A stretch of DNA of 64,000 nt from JBOFSQ01 sp051651625 (GTDB taxonomy: Bacteria > Planctomycetota > Planctomycetia > Pirellulales > Thermoguttaceae). Position numbers and translations under genes: made by a program. Positions 42,367 through 50,705 of this stretch are shown piece by piece (position 1 is the stretch's first letter; every line of letters begins with the position of its first letter). The notes below the pieces were generated by a model. It searched no databases, had not been told where the DNA came from, and was given only the letters and a program-made list of their open reading frames with translations. The stretch spans positions 1 through 64,000 of the forward strand of contig JBOFSQ010000103.1 of NCBI GenBank assembly GCA_051651625.1. Direction: 5' to 3'.

Positions 42367-43119
42367 TTACGCCGTCATTTCTCTGAATCTCACGTTTAGG
42401 TCTGCGGATTGTGTTTTACCGGACGTTTTTAGGTCGGCGACGCTCCCATCGAAAACGAGTCGGCCATTGTGAACGAACAAGACACGCGATGCAACCGCCT
42501 CGACTTCTTGCAAGATGTGTGTTGAGAGGAGGATCGTTTTTTCTTGGCCGATTCGCCGCAGTGTTTCGCGGACATCGTGGATTTGGTTTGGATCGAGTCC
42601 AGCCGTTGGCTCGTCCATTATCAGAACGTCTGGCTCGTGCAGGAGAACTTGTGCCATCCCGACACGTTGCCGAAAACCGCGTGAGAGTTTCGCAATCGGT
42701 TTGTGCAAAACGCTTTCGAGCGAACAAAGTTCCACGACCTTTGCGATGCGAGATTTCCGTGCTGCCGACGACATTCCGCGTGCCTCGCCAAAGAATTGGA
42801 GCAGACTGTACGGACTCATATCGGGGTAGAGCGGCCCGTTTTCGGGGAGGTAGCCGAGTCGCCGCGAACCGGTGATTCTGTCGGTGGCCATGTCGTGTCC
42901 ACCGATGCGGGCAGTACCGGCGGTTGCGGCGAGATAACCGGTGAGCAGTTTCATCGTCGTACTCTTTCCGGCACCGTTTGGGCCGAGAAACGCAACGACT
43001 TCACCGCTGTCGATACGAAAAGAAACATCGTCCACGGCGGCGAACTCTCCATAGTATTTGGTGAGATGCACCGCTTCGATCATTGGCGTTTTGTTTGGCT
43101 GCGTTTTGTTTGTTTTCAT
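42367..43119 (-). CDS. ABC transporter ATP-binding protein (GldA-like)
   Basis: 250 residues from ATG 43119; the conventional start MIEAVHLTKYYGEF at 43083 is an alternative. Walker A (GPNGAGKST), signature (LSRGFRQRVGMAQVLL), Walker B (DVLIMDEPTAGLD) and the His switch (LSTHILQEV) are intact. By sequence type and position it energises the GldFG permease. It is the first gene of the minus-strand locus 35.5-43.1 kb. Confidence 0.92.
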   Translation of the reverse strand: MKTNKTQPNKTPMIEAVHLTKYYGEFAAVDDVSFRIDSGEVVAFLGPNGAGKSTTMKLLTGYLAATAGTARIGGHDMATDRITGSRRLGYLPENGPLYPDMSPYSLLQFFGEARGMSSAARKSRIAKVVELCSLESVLHKPIAKLSRGFRQRVGMAQVLLHEPDVLIMDEPTAGLDPNQIHDVRETLRRIGQEKTILLSTHILQEVEAVASRVLFVHNGRLVFDGSVADLKTSGKTQSADLNVRFREMTA

Positions 43120-43241
43120 AACACGCAAGGCTCCTGCTTAGTGTATAGGTTTCAGCGACGGAGAATATTACCTGTCCATTTTAGACCTAGCAACCCGCGC
43201 GGCAAGGGGGGGAAGTAGCCATTCATTAATGTTAGGCTTTC

Positions 43242-43269
43242 TTGACGCGGTGAGTATGTTGTGTAGAAT
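43242..43269 (+). promoter_or_regulatory. Candidate sigma-70 promoter of tRNA-Ser
   Basis: TTGACG (43242-43247), 16-bp spacer, TAGAAT (43264-43269); the start of transcription would be near 43276, 18 bases before the tRNA. Confidence 0.55.
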
Positions 43270-43293
43270 GGCTCACCTTCGTTGTCTTAACTT

Positions 43294-43378
43294 GGATGGG
43301 TGCCCGAGTGGTTTAAGGGACCGGTCTTGAAAACCGGCGATGTGAAAGCATCCGTGGGTTCGAATCCCTCCCCATCCG
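43294..43378 (+). tRNA. tRNA-Ser(UGA)
   Basis: 85 nt with the seven-base acceptor stem GGATGGG/CCCATCC. The anticodon stem is CCGGT/ACCGG with loop CTTGAAA, giving anticodon TGA at 43328-43330. A long variable arm and the T-arm GGGTTCGAATCCC mark it as a class II tRNA, serine isoacceptor for UCA. No CCA is encoded (CCATCC is followed by GTT). It lies alone between the ABC ATPase and the RND operon. Confidence 0.95.
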
Positions 43379-43440
43379 TTTGAAGCCGTAACGGTGTGCT
43401 ACGCCGCGTCTTCTACCTCTCTACACAATTTCTCTCCGCT

Positions 43441-44721
43441 ATGAAACACACTCTCTCTATCGTGGTACTGGCGTCGTTGCTGATCGCTGGTTGTTACAAG
43501 ATGCCGCACATGCCGGTGCCGACGGTGCCAGAGGTCATCGTCACACAAGTCGTCAAAGACAAGGTGCAGCTTTACCGCTACAAAACTGGAATAACGGAAG
43601 CAGAGGCGATGGTCAACGTCGTCGCGCGGGTAAGCGGATTTTTGGAGCAACGTTACTTCAAAGACTCCGTTGTCGTCAAACCCGGCGACCCGCTCTTCCT
43701 TATCGAACAGGCACAGTACAAGGCCAACCTTGACGCCGCCAACGCCGCTGTCGAGGTGGCGCAGGCACGGGTTGCGCTCGCGCAGGCCAACGCCGCGCGG
43801 GCCGAATCACTCGTCAAGGCGCAGCCGCCTGCTATCAGCGTCGAGGAATACCAGACCCGCGTTGCCGAATACCAAGAAGCTGTCGCAACGCTCGCCAAAT
43901 CGCAGGCCGACTCACGACTCGCCAAACTCAATCTCGACTACACCCAAGTCTACGCCCCAATCGCAGGGATGGTCAGCACGTCGCTGATCAAGGTCGGAAA
44001 CCTCGTAGGTTCAAACAGCAACGACTCGCTCCTGACGACCATCCAACAAATGGACCCGATCAACGTCTTAATGGACGTGACAGATGTCGAGTTCAATGAA
44101 GTGATGGCAGAGCTTGCTAAAGCCGAAGGGAAGTCAGCCACGCAGACAACCGATGCTGTCGTTGAAAGTTCTGCGGGTACGCGACTCGGCGGGACGATCC
44201 CAGCCGTGACGGAACTTCCTGAAATGAAACCGGTCGCACAGACGCAGGTGACACCACTCCTCCAAGTCGATGCCGAGTCTGGAGCCAAGCGAACAATGTT
44301 CGACATCGCTCTCCCGTCGGGAAGCGAACAGCCCGACTATGCCTTCACTGGCGAGATCACCGCCATCGACAACACTTTCAAAGTTGATACCGGTCAGATT
44401 CGTCTGCGTGGTAAAATCCCTAATCCCGATTATCGCATCTTCCCCGGACAAATCTGCCGCGTCCGCTTTTACCACCCGCAAAAGACGGAACTGCTGCTGA
44501 TCGAGGAGGAGGCGGTGCTAACGGACTTGTCGCAGAAATACGTCCTCACGGTCGATGGTGAAGGGAAGGTTTCGCGCCGTAACGTCGAACTAGGTGAGTT
44601 GATCGACACTCACCGCCGCGCCGTCAAAAGTGGTCTCGTAGAAGGCGAAACTTACATCGTGCGTGGCACCCAGAAAGCCAAAATCGGCGAAAAGGTTGTG
44701 CCGAAGAAAAGTGGCGAATGA
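43441..44721 (+). CDS. RND efflux periplasmic adaptor (lipoprotein)
   Basis: 426 residues from ATG 43441, chosen so that the lipoprotein signal (LSIVVLASLLIAGC) is intact; the frame is open upstream from 43396. Membrane-fusion protein features are RVSGFLEQRYFKDSVVVKPGDPLF, a coiled-coil hairpin (residues about 85-150) and YAPIAGMVSTSLIKVGNLV. Between about 230 and 285 an insert (TTDAVVESSAG to VDAESGAKR) is not usual in AcrA. It joins the RND pump at 44817 to an outer-membrane channel, which is not encoded nearby. A family A repeat lies between adaptor and pump. Confidence 0.88.
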   Translation: MKHTLSIVVLASLLIAGCYKMPHMPVPTVPEVIVTQVVKDKVQLYRYKTGITEAEAMVNVVARVSGFLEQRYFKDSVVVKPGDPLFLIEQAQYKANLDAANAAVEVAQARVALAQANAARAESLVKAQPPAISVEEYQTRVAEYQEAVATLAKSQADSRLAKLNLDYTQVYAPIAGMVSTSLIKVGNLVGSNSNDSLLTTIQQMDPINVLMDVTDVEFNEVMAELAKAEGKSATQTTDAVVESSAGTRLGGTIPAVTELPEMKPVAQTQVTPLLQVDAESGAKRTMFDIALPSGSEQPDYAFTGEITAIDNTFKVDTGQIRLRGKIPNPDYRIFPGQICRVRFYHPQKTELLLIEEEAVLTDLSQKYVLTVDGEGKVSRRNVELGELIDTHRRAVKSGLVEGETYIVRGTQKAKIGEKVVPKKSGE

Positions 44722-44760
44722 CGTTCTGTCACTCGCTCACGCTTTCCACTCTGACTCTGG

Positions 44761-44785
44761 GGCACTCGCTTACGCTTCGTGTTCT
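44761..44785. repeat. Family A repeat, inverted, between RND adaptor and pump
   Basis: Inverted copy of the core CGAAGCGTAAGCGAGTGCC at 44761-44785, preceded by a degenerate copy at about 44729-44755. It occupies the gap between two genes expected to be in one operon. Confidence 0.85.
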
Positions 44786-44816
44786 TATTCACTCGCCACC
44801 AGCCCACTAACCTCTC

Positions 44817-47800
44817 ATGTTCACACACTTCTTCATCAAGCGTCCGATCTTTGCCAGTGTCGTTGCGCTCGTGATTCTCGCACTCGGTGCGGTGACGTAC
44901 ACAATGCTCGCCGTCGAACAGTTTCCAAACGTCGTTCCGCCGACCGTTTCGGTCACGGCGAATTGGCCCGGGGCGAGTGCTGAAGACATCGTCAACTCCG
45001 TTGGGATTCCGATAGAGTCGGAAGTCAACGGCGTTGACCACATGATCTATATGGAGTCGAACAGCACCAATAGCGGCAACTACAAGCTCATGGTGACGTT
45101 CGCCATCGGCACCGACCCCGACCTCGCCACAACGCTCGTCCAAAATCGTGTGAACCGCGCCACGCCGCGACTCCCCGCAGACGTAAACAAAATCGGCGTC
45201 ATCACACAAAAAGAGTCGGCGAACATCGTCTTGATCATCAACCTGTTCGACCGTATCGAAAATGCCGCAAACGAAAAACGAATCGCACAAATCCGCGCCG
45301 CCAGCAAAACTGTAGCCGCCGAACACGGTCACGAATCGCAAGGCGATCCGCCAATGGCGTCCGAACCGCAAAACGACTGGGAGTTCGACGCCGCAGGCAA
45401 AATCGTCAACGCAAAAACGGGCGAAGTTTACACGCCGCTCACGAGTCTCTACTTGTCGAACTACGCGAAAAACTACGTCCGCGACGTGCTTGCCCGCGTG
45501 CCGGGTGTCGGTGGCGTGACGCTCTACGATGCGCGCGACTTCAGTATGCGTATCTGGCTCGACCGCGACCTGCTGACAGCACGCAATCTCTCCGCACAAG
45601 AAGTCGTCGCCATCATCGCCGAGCAAAACCGAATGGTCTCCGCAGGCCGCGTCGGCGCGCCGCCCGCACCAATCGGACAAGAAACCGACATCGTTCTCAC
45701 GCTTCAAGGACGCCTCGATGAAGTGAGTCAGTTTGAAAACCTCGTCATACGAACCGACAACGAAGGGCGTACACTCCACCTCCGCGACATCGCCAGAGTC
45801 GAGCTTGGGAGCGTCTCATACACCACGTCTTCACACCGAAACGGAATGACGACGACCACCATCGGCATCACACAACTTCCGGGGGCGAACGCAATCGAAG
45901 TCGCCGAAGGTGTCGCCGCCGCACTCGCGTCGCTGGAGCAAGATTTCGCGTCGCGCGGTATCGCAGCGGTGCCAAGTTATGACGCCACGCAATTCGTTCG
46001 CGTCTCTATCGACGAAGTGAAAAAGACGCTCATCGAAGCGGTCTTCATTGTGATTTTTGTCGTCTACGTTTTCCTTCAAAACTGGCGTGCGGCACTCATC
46101 CCGACACTCACGGTTCCGGTCTCGCTCGTCGGTGCGTTTTTTATGATGATGCTCTTCGGCTTCACCGTCAACACGCTGACACTCTTCGCACTCGTCCTCG
46201 TGATCGGAATCGTCGTTGACGACTCGATATTGGTTGTTGAAAACACGCAACGTATTCTCGACGAACACCCCGAACTCTCACCGTACCGCGCGACACAGCA
46301 ATCTATGCTGGAAATGTTTTCGCCAGTCGTTGGGACGACGACAGTTTTGATGGCGGTCTTCATCCCGACCGCACTCATCGCCGGACTTGTCGGGCAGTTT
46401 TACAAACAGTTTGCGCTCACCATCGCCAGCGCGGTCGGCATTTCGGGCGTGTGTGCGCTCACGGTTGCTCCCGCACTTTGCTGCGTCTTGCTGCGGAGCC
46501 AAACTGGCGAAAAGGAACGCAAACTCACGTTCGGTTCGTTCGTTGCGAAGTGCCTCACTTGGGTCGCCGACACCGCACTTACGACGATATTCATTCTGCT
46601 CATTGCGCACATGTTCGGCTGGCACGGATGGTGGGTTGAAGTCGCCGCCGTCGCTGCTGGAGTGATTCTCTTCTGTCCATTTCTCAACGCGAGACAAGAG
46701 CCGTTCTTTTTCGGCATCTTCAACGCAGCGTTTGGCGCGGCGACGAACGGCTATGTCGGTTTGATGCGACCAGCTTCGCACGCAGCGTTCATCGCACTCG
46801 TTTGGCTCGGACTAATTGTCGTTGGCCTTGTCGCCGCGTTCAAAATTATGCCAGCGGGTTTTCTGCCGTCCGAAGACCAAGGCGTTCTCTTTGTCGATGT
46901 CCGTCTACCTGAAGGGGCGTCGATTCAACGCACCGACGCGGTGATGACCAAACTCAACGACCTGATCAACGCCAACCGCGACGGAATCAAAACCGCCGTA
47001 CTCATCAACGGTTATTCGATGATGACAAGTATGAGTGCGGCCAACGCGGGTATGGGGTTCATCGTTCTTGATCACTGGGACAAACGCCGCTCGCCAGAAC
47101 TTTCGGTGATGGCGATTCAGGAACGGCTCACGGCAGCGGCAAACGCAATCCCCGACGCACGCATATTCTACTTCAGCCCACCACCGATCCTCGGTATCGG
47201 AACAAGCGGCGGACTCGAAATGCGTCTCCAAGACCGCAGCGGACGCGGCGCGATCCAACTCTCCGACGCAGGTCAAACACTTCTCTCGGATGTCCGCAAG
47301 AGTGGTACGGTAATCTTTGGTCAATCAACGTTCGACCCAACTGCACCGCGCTACTTTTTGCACGTTGACCGCGACAAAGTTAAACGTCTCCAGCTTTCTC
47401 TCGACGACGTTTTCGGCACACTCGGTACGATGGTCGGTTCGACGTATGTCAACGACTTCAACAAGTTCAATCAGAGCTATCGAGTCACGCTGCAAGCTAA
47501 AGACGCCCAGCGTAGCAACATCGAAGCGATTCTGTCGATGACGGTGAAAAACTCGTTTGGAAATATGATTCCGTTCCGCACTTTCAGCGCAGTCGAAATG
47601 CGAATGGGGCCGGAGCTGATTACGCGGTTTAACCAGTTTCCTGTCAACTCGATGACGGCGATAGTGATGCCGGGGCGGAGTAGTGGCGAGGCGATAGCAG
47701 CGGTACAAAACACGGTTGCAACCGCACTTCCCGAAGGATATTCGCTCGCGTGGACGGGGATGACATATCAAGAGGTTTCGGTCGGCAATCAAACGATGCT

Positions 47801-48368
47801 TGTCTTTGGGATGTCGATATTGTTTGCGCTTTTGATATTGTCTGCGCTCTACGAAAGTTGGTCGTCGCCGGTGGTTATTATGCTTGCTGTTCCGATGGGA
47901 GTGATGGGTGCGCTTGCTGCGCTTGCACTCTTCGGGATGCCGATTAACATGTACACGCAAGTCGGGCTGATTATTATGGTCGGTCTTTCGGCGAAGAACG
48001 CGATTCTGATTACGGAAGTCGCCCGCGAGCTGCGCATCGACCACAAGATGGGGCTTGCCGAAGCGGCGATCACGGCGGGACGCCAGCGAATGCGTCCGAT
48101 TATGATGACATCGTATGCGTTCATTTTGGGCGTGCTCCCACTCGCGGTGGCAACCGGCGCGGGCGCACTCGGACGCAACGCCATCGGTATCGCCGTCTGC
48201 GGCGGAATGCTCAACGAAACGATGATTGGCATCTTCGTCACACCGCTTGTGTTCATTATTCTCCAATCATATTCGGAGTGGTTCGCAAAGTTCCTCAAAG
48301 CGATCATCGGCGACACCGGCAACGATGGCAGCGATTGGGTTCCGACAAAATCAGAGCCACACGCATAA
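44817..48368 (+). CDS. RND multidrug efflux permease (HAE1/AcrB family)
   Basis: 1183 residues, longer than the ~1040 usual for AcrB. The N-terminus FFIKRPIFASVVALVILALGAV is family-typical. The proton-relay Asp pair in transmembrane segment 4 is present (GIVVDDSILVVENTQRI). The extra length includes an insert of about 60 residues near 150-205 (KTVAAEHGHESQ to TGEVYTPLTS) and an extension of about 90 residues in the middle (KCLTWVADTALTTIFILLIAH to RQEPFFFG) with extra hydrophobic segments. It exports hydrophobic compounds by proton antiport. No TolC-type gene is nearby. Confidence 0.93.
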   Translation: MFTHFFIKRPIFASVVALVILALGAVTYTMLAVEQFPNVVPPTVSVTANWPGASAEDIVNSVGIPIESEVNGVDHMIYMESNSTNSGNYKLMVTFAIGTDPDLATTLVQNRVNRATPRLPADVNKIGVITQKESANIVLIINLFDRIENAANEKRIAQIRAASKTVAAEHGHESQGDPPMASEPQNDWEFDAAGKIVNAKTGEVYTPLTSLYLSNYAKNYVRDVLARVPGVGGVTLYDARDFSMRIWLDRDLLTARNLSAQEVVAIIAEQNRMVSAGRVGAPPAPIGQETDIVLTLQGRLDEVSQFENLVIRTDNEGRTLHLRDIARVELGSVSYTTSSHRNGMTTTTIGITQLPGANAIEVAEGVAAALASLEQDFASRGIAAVPSYDATQFVRVSIDEVKKTLIEAVFIVIFVVYVFLQNWRAALIPTLTVPVSLVGAFFMMMLFGFTVNTLTLFALVLVIGIVVDDSILVVENTQRILDEHPELSPYRATQQSMLEMFSPVVGTTTVLMAVFIPTALIAGLVGQFYKQFALTIASAVGISGVCALTVAPALCCVLLRSQTGEKERKLTFGSFVAKCLTWVADTALTTIFILLIAHMFGWHGWWVEVAAVAAGVILFCPFLNARQEPFFFGIFNAAFGAATNGYVGLMRPASHAAFIALVWLGLIVVGLVAAFKIMPAGFLPSEDQGVLFVDVRLPEGASIQRTDAVMTKLNDLINANRDGIKTAVLINGYSMMTSMSAANAGMGFIVLDHWDKRRSPELSVMAIQERLTAAANAIPDARIFYFSPPPILGIGTSGGLEMRLQDRSGRGAIQLSDAGQTLLSDVRKSGTVIFGQSTFDPTAPRYFLHVDRDKVKRLQLSLDDVFGTLGTMVGSTYVNDFNKFNQSYRVTLQAKDAQRSNIEAILSMTVKNSFGNMIPFRTFSAVEMRMGPELITRFNQFPVNSMTAIVMPGRSSGEAIAAVQNTVATALPEGYSLAWTGMTYQEVSVGNQTMLVFGMSILFALLILSALYESWSSPVVIMLAVPMGVMGALAALALFGMPINMYTQVGLIIMVGLSAKNAILITEVARELRIDHKMGLAEAAITAGRQRMRPIMMTSYAFILGVLPLAVATGAGALGRNAIGIAVCGGMLNETMIGIFVTPLVFIILQSYSEWFAKFLKAIIGDTGNDGSDWVPTKSEPHA

Positions 48369-48388
48369 CAACGAATTTGAGGTACACA

Positions 48389-49273
48389 TTGAACGTACAA
48401 AAAATTGGTTTCATTTTCGTTGCGGTGTTTGCGTGTGCGACGACTTTCGCAGACGAACCAAACGTGCCGCTTGTTCCGGTACCGCTTACGGCAGCCGAGC
48501 ATCTTTGGGGCGGTTTCGAGCCGGGGGCGACAATTCGTACACACACCGTCACGAAGATGTGGCAAGGAAACGACGTAATTCGCAGCACTGCGGAAAATCA
48601 GGTTGTCTTGGATGCCGTCGATGAACAAGGTGTCACTCTAAAAGTTTTCACGATGGTTGGTCTTGCCGCGCGGCGTTACAAGGCACCGCCGACGATTCAG
48701 CGTCTCGACTTCTTTCAGCAGCCACTCAAGGAAGAAAACCTGACGTATGAAGACCTCCCCGCAACGACGGTCGAAATCGCAGGGCGAACGCTCGATTGTC
48801 AGCTCCGGCGTTACAAGCGTATCCACTCGCGGTGGCGACAGGAAACGCTCGTCTACTACACGCCGCTGGTATATCCATATATCCTGCGAACGGAGACGAC
48901 ACGCTGGTCGCTCCCGACGGACAAACAGCCTGCGGAAACGGTGACAAGTCGCACGGTTACGCGGGTTGTTGAGACAGCGGCGGTAGCGTCGTCGCGGCGA
49001 AATCTTGGGACGTTCACAATGGAGACCGTCAAGCAGCAAGGCGAGACGACAACGACAGGCGTTCTGAAGTGTTTGTTGAGTGTGCCGGGCGGAGTGATTT
49101 CGGAGTCGATTTATGAGCGGGACAAGTCGGGGCGTGTTGTTCGTGAAGTTGAGACTGTTTTGAAAGGTTACTCCGGCACGCGCGAGTTACCGTCGTCTGG
49201 CACGTCACCTCTCGAACCTCATCGCGGCGAAAAAATTGGAGATGAGCCGCTTCTGCCACCAGAGAGTGAGTGA
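48389..49273 (+). CDS. Exported protein of unknown function downstream of the RND pump
   Basis: 294 residues from TTG 48389, preceded by GAGG; no ATG or GTG gives a complete signal peptide (NVQKIGFIFVAVFACATTFADE). It starts 20 bp after the pump, so it is probably cotranscribed. The mature part is beta-rich and charged (VYYTPLVYPYILRTETTRW) and contains one Cys (LDCQLRRY). No family recognised. As the third gene of an efflux operon it might be a periplasmic accessory factor. Confidence 0.7.
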   Translation: MNVQKIGFIFVAVFACATTFADEPNVPLVPVPLTAAEHLWGGFEPGATIRTHTVTKMWQGNDVIRSTAENQVVLDAVDEQGVTLKVFTMVGLAARRYKAPPTIQRLDFFQQPLKEENLTYEDLPATTVEIAGRTLDCQLRRYKRIHSRWRQETLVYYTPLVYPYILRTETTRWSLPTDKQPAETVTSRTVTRVVETAAVASSRRNLGTFTMETVKQQGETTTTGVLKCLLSVPGGVISESIYERDKSGRVVREVETVLKGYSGTRELPSSGTSPLEPHRGEKIGDEPLLPPESE

Positions 49274-49436
49274 AGAATCAGAGTACGAATCGTAAGCGAG
49301 TGACAATCGGAGCGGGTAAATCAGAACGCGAAGCGTAAGCGAGTGCCCGAATCAGCACAGACATAGCATCAACGAAGTGCCGTCAGGATAGATTACCGCC
49401 TACGCGGGAATGACGCAATTAAGCGTAAGCGAGTTA
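49261..49436. repeat. Family A and C repeats in the gap before folE
   Basis: A degenerate family A copy (about 49279-49301), a full one at 49321-49345, a family C half (GCGGGAATGACG at about 49405-49414) and a truncated A copy at about 49422-49436. Their density leaves little room for a promoter before folE. Confidence 0.75.
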
Positions 49437-49450
49437 AGAAGTGAGGTTTT

Positions 49451-50026
49451 ATGTCCACAACAGGTATTGACGAGCCGCGTATTGCGGCGGCGGTCCGCGA
49501 GATTCTCGTAGCAATCGGTGAAGACCCCGACCGCGAAGGGTTGTGTGAGACGCCGCGTCGTGTCGCCAGAATGTATGGCGAACTGTTCGCCGGGCTACAT
49601 CAAGACCCATCTGTTCATACCAACAAAGTTTTCACCGAGCACTACGACGAGATTGTCCTCGTCCGTGACATCGCCTTCAACAGTATGTGCGAACACCATC
49701 TCATGCCGTTTATGGGGAAGGTTCACATAGCGTATCTTCCGAGTGGACGCATTATCGGGTTGAGTAAGCTGGCCCGCGTTGTCGAGTCGTTCGCACATCG
49801 TCCGCAGGTACAAGAGCGGATGACGCAGCAAGTTGCAAAGCTACTGATGGAACGCCTAACGCCGCGTGGTGTCGCTGTCGTTGTTGAAGCGGTTCATACT
49901 TGCATGACGGTGCGTGGGGTGAAGAAGCCGGGGTCGGTCTGTGTGACATCGGCTCTCAAAGGAGCGTTCCTCAAAAACGCCACAAGCCGCGCCGAAGTGA
50001 TGACGCTCATCCACGGGAGTAGATAA
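49451..50026 (+). CDS. folE: GTP cyclohydrolase I
   Basis: 191 residues from ATG 49451 (GAGG upstream). The zinc and active-site motifs are present: MCEHHLMPFMGKVHIAYLP, GLSKLARVVESFAHRPQVQE and TCMTVRGVKKPGS. It converts GTP to dihydroneopterin triphosphate, the entry to folate and to queuosine. The latter use fits the presence of queE in the window. Downstream of it lies a degenerate family A repeat at 50029-50054. Confidence 0.96.
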   Translation: MSTTGIDEPRIAAAVREILVAIGEDPDREGLCETPRRVARMYGELFAGLHQDPSVHTNKVFTEHYDEIVLVRDIAFNSMCEHHLMPFMGKVHIAYLPSGRIIGLSKLARVVESFAHRPQVQERMTQQVAKLLMERLTPRGVAVVVEAVHTCMTVRGVKKPGSVCVTSALKGAFLKNATSRAEVMTLIHGSR

Positions 50027-50028
50027 TC

Positions 50029-50054
50029 AGAACACTAAACGTAAGCGAGTGGCC
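50029..50054. repeat. Degenerate family A repeat
   Basis: A copy with several changes (agaacactaaacgtaagcg) lies between the convergent folE and grpE genes. Confidence 0.6.
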
Positions 50055-50064
50055 GCAAAATGAC

Positions 50065-50700
50065 TCAACTCTGGTTCGCCGCTGCCGCGATCACAACTTG
50101 ACTCGGACGTACGACACGGTCGTGCAACATAAAACCGGCTTGCGTCTCGTGGACAATCGTGTTCGGCGCGTGATCGTTCGTCGGAATCTGCGAAATTGAG
50201 GCGTGTTTGTGCGGGTCGAATGCTTCGCCAACTGCGTTCATTCGCAAACACTGATGTTTGGCCAACACCGAAACTAACTGCGCCTCCACCATTCGCACGC
50301 CGTCAAGAAGCGCAGTGGCGTCCGACGATTTTTCCGCCGACTCTATCGCACGAGTGAGATTGTCCCAAACCGGAAGCAAGTCGCGCATCAGATCGATCTC
50401 GGCATATTTTCGCATCTCATCGCGTTCGCGGTTGACGCGGCTCCGATAGTTTTCAAGGTCCGCCAAAACACGCAACACCTTTTCGCGAGCCTCGTCGCGT
50501 TCACGAAGCGCGAGTTCAAGCGGATCGCCGTCCTGCGAATCATCGTCAGGCAATGCGTCATCTTGCGGACGCGCTAGCGGATCAAGTTCTTCCGGCGAAA
50601 AACCGAACGCGGCAGCGGATTCAGCGAATTCGTCTCGTAGAGTTTCGTCGTTTGTGCGTGCATCGTCGTGATGCGAACATTTGCATTTCTTGTTAAACAT
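50065..50700 (-). CDS. grpE: GrpE nucleotide exchange factor
   Basis: 211 residues. An acidic/His-rich N-terminal extension (CKCSHHDDARTNDE) precedes the coiled coil (ERDEAREKVLRVLADLENYRSR) and the C-terminal beta-domain (GEAFDPHKHASISQIPTNDHAPNTI, ending LHDRVVRPSQVVIA). It exchanges ADP/ATP on DnaK. No dnaK is in the window. Its start is 5 bp after the dnaJ stop. Confidence 0.95.
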   Translation of the reverse strand: MFNKKCKCSHHDDARTNDETLRDEFAESAAAFGFSPEELDPLARPQDDALPDDDSQDGDPLELALRERDEAREKVLRVLADLENYRSRVNRERDEMRKYAEIDLMRDLLPVWDNLTRAIESAEKSSDATALLDGVRMVEAQLVSVLAKHQCLRMNAVGEAFDPHKHASISQIPTNDHAPNTIVHETQAGFMLHDRVVRPSQVVIAAAANQS

Positions 50701-50705
50701 TGTAG

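Noticed and set aside
44652..45779. 375-codon minus-strand frame
   Set aside because: Overlaps the RND adaptor end and pump start, reads through a family A repeat, and has no domain.
47325..48266. 313-codon minus-strand frame
   Set aside because: Antisense to the RND pump; composition is Arg/His-rich noise.
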